A DNA stretch of 64,000 nucleotides from VAZQ01 sp963744275 (lineage in GTDB: Bacteria > Pseudomonadota > Alphaproteobacteria > Rhizobiales > Xanthobacteraceae), in the NCBI GenBank assembly GCA_963744275.1, contig CAVUSX010000014.1:1-64000 (forward strand), read 5' to 3'. A program made the translations under genes and the position numbers. The stretch's first letter is position 1. Each line of letters starts with the position of its first letter. This document shows positions 60,890-64,000 of this stretch, piece after piece. A model generated the notes under the pieces. It was not told where the DNA came from, did not search any database, and saw only the letters and a list, made by a program, of their open reading frames with translations.

Positions 60890-61210
60890 AAACCGCGCTC
60901 CCGCTCCGGCATTTACCCGACTTGTATCGAGGGATCGCCTGATAGGCGCGGACGTCACCCTGCTGTCTTAATCGCGGTCTGCGGCGACGTCGTGTCGTGA
61001 TGGCGCCCGCGGCCGAGGTCTCCGGTATCTGCTCGTGGCCGAGCAGTCGGGGGGCACGAACCACTCAGGTCGCGTCCGAACGCCGTCCCCGGCGTCGCCG
61101 CTCCCACCCCGGCCCGCGTCAATCAGTCCTCAACCCGGACGCCCAATGGTATTACACTGCCGGTCCGAGCCGGGTCGGCTCGCGGCAAATGAACCAGGGA
61201 CGGAAATCAG
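60890..61210. other. Intergenic, nothing recognised
   Basis: About 320 bases after the broken IS110 element. No right-hand element end, repeat arm or gene was identified. The missing right end of the IS should lie here if it survives at all. Confidence 0.4.
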
Positions 61211-62295
61211 ATGGCGCCAAGGCGGCAGATCGCGGGTTGCCTCCGCGGCTTTACGAGCTGGGCGCTGCGCGCGTCGGCGCTGCGCGTGGCGCTGGCCGCG
61301 ACACTCCTGTGCGCCGCGGCTTCGTCCGCCGCACAGGCGGATTCGGTCTCCGATTTCTATGCCGGCAAGACCCTCACGCTCCTGATCGGCTTCCCGCCCG
61401 GCGGCGGCTACGACACCTATGTGCGGGTGCTGGCGCGCCACTACGGCAAGTTCATCCCGGGCCATCCCGCGGTGGTGCCTTCCAACATGCCGGGCGCGGG
61501 CTCGCTCCTGGCCGCCAATTACCTCTACGCCAAGGCCCCCAATGACGGGCTGACGCTCGCATGTTCGCGGCCTCGGCCGCCATGGAGCCGCTGCTCGGCA
61601 ACAAGTCCGCCCTGTTCGACGCCGCCAAGTTCAGCTGGATCGGCAGCATGTCGCAGGACATCGCCTATTGCGCGGTCTGGCAGGGGCCCGGCGCGCCCAA
61701 GACCTTCGACGAGATGATGACCAAGGAGACGATCTTCGGCGGCGGCGCCGCCGCCGCCATCACGTTCCAGCACCCCATGGTGCTCAAGAACGTGCTGGGC
61801 GCCAAAATCCGGGTCATCCCGGGCTATCCGGGCACGCGCGAGATCAACCTGGCGCTCCATCGCGGCGAGGTGAACGGCACCTGCGGCCTCTACGTGTCGA
61901 CCATCAAGGCGAGCTTCGCGGACGAGGTGTCGAGCGGCCAGCTCAAGCCGGTGATCCAGATGGGCAACAAGCGCTCGGATGAATACGGCAACGTGCCGAG
62001 CGTGTTCGATTACGCCAAGAACGACATGGATCGCGCGGTGCTCGACGTGCATTTCGGGCAACTGCTGCTCGGCCGCGGGCTCGCCGGACCGCCCGGCATC
62101 CCGGCCGATCGCCTGAAAGCGCTGCGCGACGCCTTGATGGCCACCATGAAGGACAAGGATTTTTTGGCCGAGGCCCAGAAGGTCGGGCTCGACATCGATC
62201 CGGCCTCCGCCGAGGAGGTGGAGCAGCTGCTGGTGCGCTTCTCCGCCTATCCGCCGGAGGTCTTCCGCAAGGCGCAGGAAGCGATCGGACGGTGA
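61211..62295 (+). pseudogene. Bug/TctC-like periplasmic binding protein, one frameshift
   Basis: The first frame (ATG at 61211) gives a leader ending AASSAAQADS, then FYAGKTLTLLIGFPPGGGYD, TYVRVLARHYGKFIPGHPAV and NMPGAGSLLAANYLYAKAPN. One base appears missing near 61560; MFAASAAMEPLLGNKSALFD, FSWIGSMSQDIAYCAVWQGP and the C-terminal helices follow in the next frame. This is the GFPPGGGYDxYxRxLxRHxGKxIPG subgroup of Bug-like proteins, often found without TctAB partners. It reads toward a TSUP permease. Confidence 0.82.
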
Positions 62296-62635
62296 GGCTC
62301 TTTCTGTCTGGCCGGGCCTTGTCCCGGCCACGGCTGCTTGCGCAGGCCCTTCGCCCCCTCCATTTATCTAAAGAGGCGGGGTGGGCGCCCAAGGTTCGAC
62401 TCAGTCGTCCGTTAGTTATGCGACCGAGCCGCGAAGGGGTGTGGGTGGCTGTGGTGCGGAATTAAATTCTCCGCAGTTTAAAGAAAAAGCAGCAAACTTT
62501 CGCGAGTGGGGCCCCACGATAGGAGATCGGAGCATTTTCTTCTGCGATCATGGCCATGCTGGTCGCGATGCCCTATGATCCGAAGCGAACATCGATGCGG
62601 ATTTCGCCGCGCCAGAGAGGCTGAAACTCTGTTCC
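62296..62635. other. Intergenic, nothing recognised
   Basis: About 340 bases between the Bug-like gene and the TSUP permease. Somewhat AT-richer in the middle (62450-62500). No repeat or gene was supported. Confidence 0.4.
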
Positions 62636-63472
62636 ATGCCGTTTATTGATCCGCTGTACTCGATTTCGGGATTCGCCGTCGGCTTTCTGGTCGGCATGAC
62701 GGGCGTCGGCGGCGGCTCGCTGATGACGCCGCTCCTGATCCTGCTGTTCGGCATCCATCCGGCCACCGCGGTCGGCACCGATCTGCTCTACGCCGCCGCC
62801 ACCAAGACCGGCGGCAGCGTCGTGCACGGCTGGGCGCGCAGCATTCACTGGGGGGTGGTGGGGCGGCTGGCCTGCGGCAGCCTGCCGGCAAGTATCTTGA
62901 CGCTTACGGTGCTGTGGCGGCTCAACCTCAACGGCGAGGTCACCCGCAGCCTGATCAATCTGGTGCTCTGCGGCGCGCTGTTCATGACAGCCCTCTCGCT
63001 AATTTTCCGCAATGCCATCATGAACCGCTACCGCCAGCGGCTCGACCGGGTCAGCCCCGCCAACACCTCGCTCATCACCGTCCTGGTGGGCGTTGCGCTG
63101 GGCGTGCTGGTCTCGATCTCCTCGGTCGGCGCCGGCGCTGTCGGGGTGACGGCCTTGCTGCTGCTGTATCCGCGCCTCCCGATGGCGCGCATCATCGGCT
63201 CCGACATCGCCCACGCGGTGCCGCTCACTTTGGTTGCCGGCGGCGGGCACTGGCTCGCGGGCGCGGTCGATTGGCACCTGATGGGCTCGCTCCTGGTGGG
63301 CTCGCTGCCGGGTATCGTGATCGGCAGCTATTCCGCCATCCGGGTGCCGGAGACGGCGCTGCGGCTGGTGCTGGCGACCACGCTCATCGTGGTGGCGACC
63401 AAGCTCGGCATCGATGAATGGAACGCGCCGTCCTCCGTGCTGACGGCTTACACCAAACGGGCACCCCACTGA
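62636..63472 (+). CDS. TSUP (TauE/SafE) family permease
   Basis: 278 residues with about eight membrane helices. Motifs: SISGFAVGFLVGMTGVGGGS, LMTPLLILLFGIHPATAVGT and the second-half equivalent ITVLVGVALGVLVSISSVGA, GAVGVTALLLLYPRLPMARI. The paired VGxxxGVGGG and LVxxxSVGAG loops are the family signature. TSUP proteins export or import sulfite, sulfonates or other anions. Complete and in frame. A second, frameshifted TSUP gene lies at 52026. Confidence 0.9.
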   Translation: MPFIDPLYSISGFAVGFLVGMTGVGGGSLMTPLLILLFGIHPATAVGTDLLYAAATKTGGSVVHGWARSIHWGVVGRLACGSLPASILTLTVLWRLNLNGEVTRSLINLVLCGALFMTALSLIFRNAIMNRYRQRLDRVSPANTSLITVLVGVALGVLVSISSVGAGAVGVTALLLLYPRLPMARIIGSDIAHAVPLTLVAGGGHWLAGAVDWHLMGSLLVGSLPGIVIGSYSAIRVPETALRLVLATTLIVVATKLGIDEWNAPSSVLTAYTKRAPH

Positions 63473-63513
63473 GCGCCCGACCGACCTGCACCGCGCCGGC
63501 GCGGGAATCGAGG

Positions 63514-64000
63514 ATGAAGATGAACGACCTGCAACACGACCCGCATGATGATCTGCAAAGGGACCTGAAGACCGACGCCGCTCCTGTGGTCGAGGGCCGC
63601 GGCGCGGATGATCTGGACGACATCGTCTATCCGTCGGCCATCCCGTTCGTTGCTGGTGCACCTGGTCTGCTTCGCCGCCATCTGGACCGGCATCACCTGG
63701 CAGGCGGTCGCGCTGTGCGCGGGCCTCTACTGGCTGCGCATCTTCTTCATCGGCGCCGGCTATCACCGCTATTTCTCGCATCGCGCCTATTCCACCAGCC
63801 GGCTGTTCCAGCTCGTGCTCGCGGTCGGGGCGCAGAGCACCGCCCAGAAGAGCGTGCTGTGGTGGGCGACCCAGCACCGCCACCATCACCTGCATTCCGA
63901 CACCGAGCGCGACCTGCACTCGCCGCGCCAGAAGGGCTTCTGGTACAGCCATGTGGGCTGGATCTTCGCGCGCCGGCAGGATTATCTCGACCTCACCAAG
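63514..64000 (+). CDS. Fatty acid desaturase, partial, one frameshift, runs off the window
   Basis: From the ATG at 63514 or 63520. The first ~45 residues (DLDDIVYPSAIPFV) shift frame near 63650 into LLVHLVCFAAIWTGITWQAV. The first histidine box GAGYHRYFSHRAYSTS and the second QHRHHHLHSDTERDLHSP follow. These are the di-iron ligands of membrane acyl-CoA or acyl-lipid desaturases, delta-9 type. The window ends at LDLTK, before the third histidine box. Confidence 0.85.
   Translation, partial: MKMNDLQHDPHDDLQRDLKTDAAPVVEGRGADDLDDIVYPSAIPFVAGAPGLLRRHLDRHHLAGGRAVRGPLLAAHLLHRRRLSPLFLASRLFHQPAVPARARGRGAEHRPEERAVVGDPAPPPSPAFRHRARPALAAPEGLLVQPCGLDLRAPAGLSRPHQ

Overview
The window looks like about 64 kb of chromosome from a GC-rich alphaproteobacterium of the order Hyphomicrobiales (Bradyrhizobium, Rhodoplanes or Xanthobacteraceae-like). 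This is inferred from a BA14K-type secreted protein, a GcrA-type regulator, a large expansion of Bug/TctC periplasmic binding proteins, many FecR/CHASE2/TPR proteins and dense palindromic intergenic repeats. No rRNA, tRNA or CRISPR array was recognised.

Layout. 0-5 kb: the right end of an ISAs1-family insertion sequence, small secreted and membrane proteins, a broken MAPEG gene, a ModA-like binding protein and a polysaccharide deacetylase. 5-17 kb: a short-chain dehydrogenase, a leaderless Bug protein, two divergent TPR proteins (one ending in a retropepsin-like protease), then five tandem Bug/TctC genes. 17-21 kb: a toxin-immunity remnant (nuclease-like toxin end, Imm21, Imm33-like) beside a prophage terminase module. 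21-31 kb: a beta-propeller protein, a complete ISAs1 element with a 9-bp target duplication, a cupin, bluB, a DUF488 gene and a CHASE2-GGDEF-EAL protein. 31-35 kb: two FecR proteins and a divergent TpsB-type outer-membrane transporter. 35-38.5 kb: a polymorphic toxin whose C-terminus is a DddA-like (SCP1.201-type) double-stranded-DNA cytosine deaminase, followed by an overlapping Imm1 immunity gene and a SUKH gene. 39-47 kb: a stress protein, a DUF5996 gene, an FKBP isomerase, five tandem paralogous secreted proteins of unknown function and an iron-type binding protein. 47.5-52 kb: a REP-associated tyrosine transposase between its palindromes, then prophage early genes (DUF1376, GcrA, a YdaS/Cro-like protein and a CI-like repressor). 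53-55.5 kb: two further Imm1 genes, short toxin tails, an unknown protein and an AT-richer HNH gene. 56-64 kb: a secreted protein, a phage-like gene under an apparently shared operator, a PQQ dehydrogenase, a truncated IS110 element, another Bug-like gene, a TSUP permease and the start of a fatty acid desaturase.

Themes. The most interesting system is the DddA-like toxin with its Imm1 partner (36.1-38.4 kb), plus an apparent archive of extra Imm1 genes and toxin tails 17 kb away. Two repeat families tie the window together: a REP-like palindrome in about 13 places, with a candidate transposase present, and a four-copy promoter-leader-terminator cassette that may encode a small RNA. About 18 genes carry single-base frameshifts although both halves keep conserved protein sequence. 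This is more likely residual long-read error than genuine decay, so 'broken' calls here should be treated as provisional.
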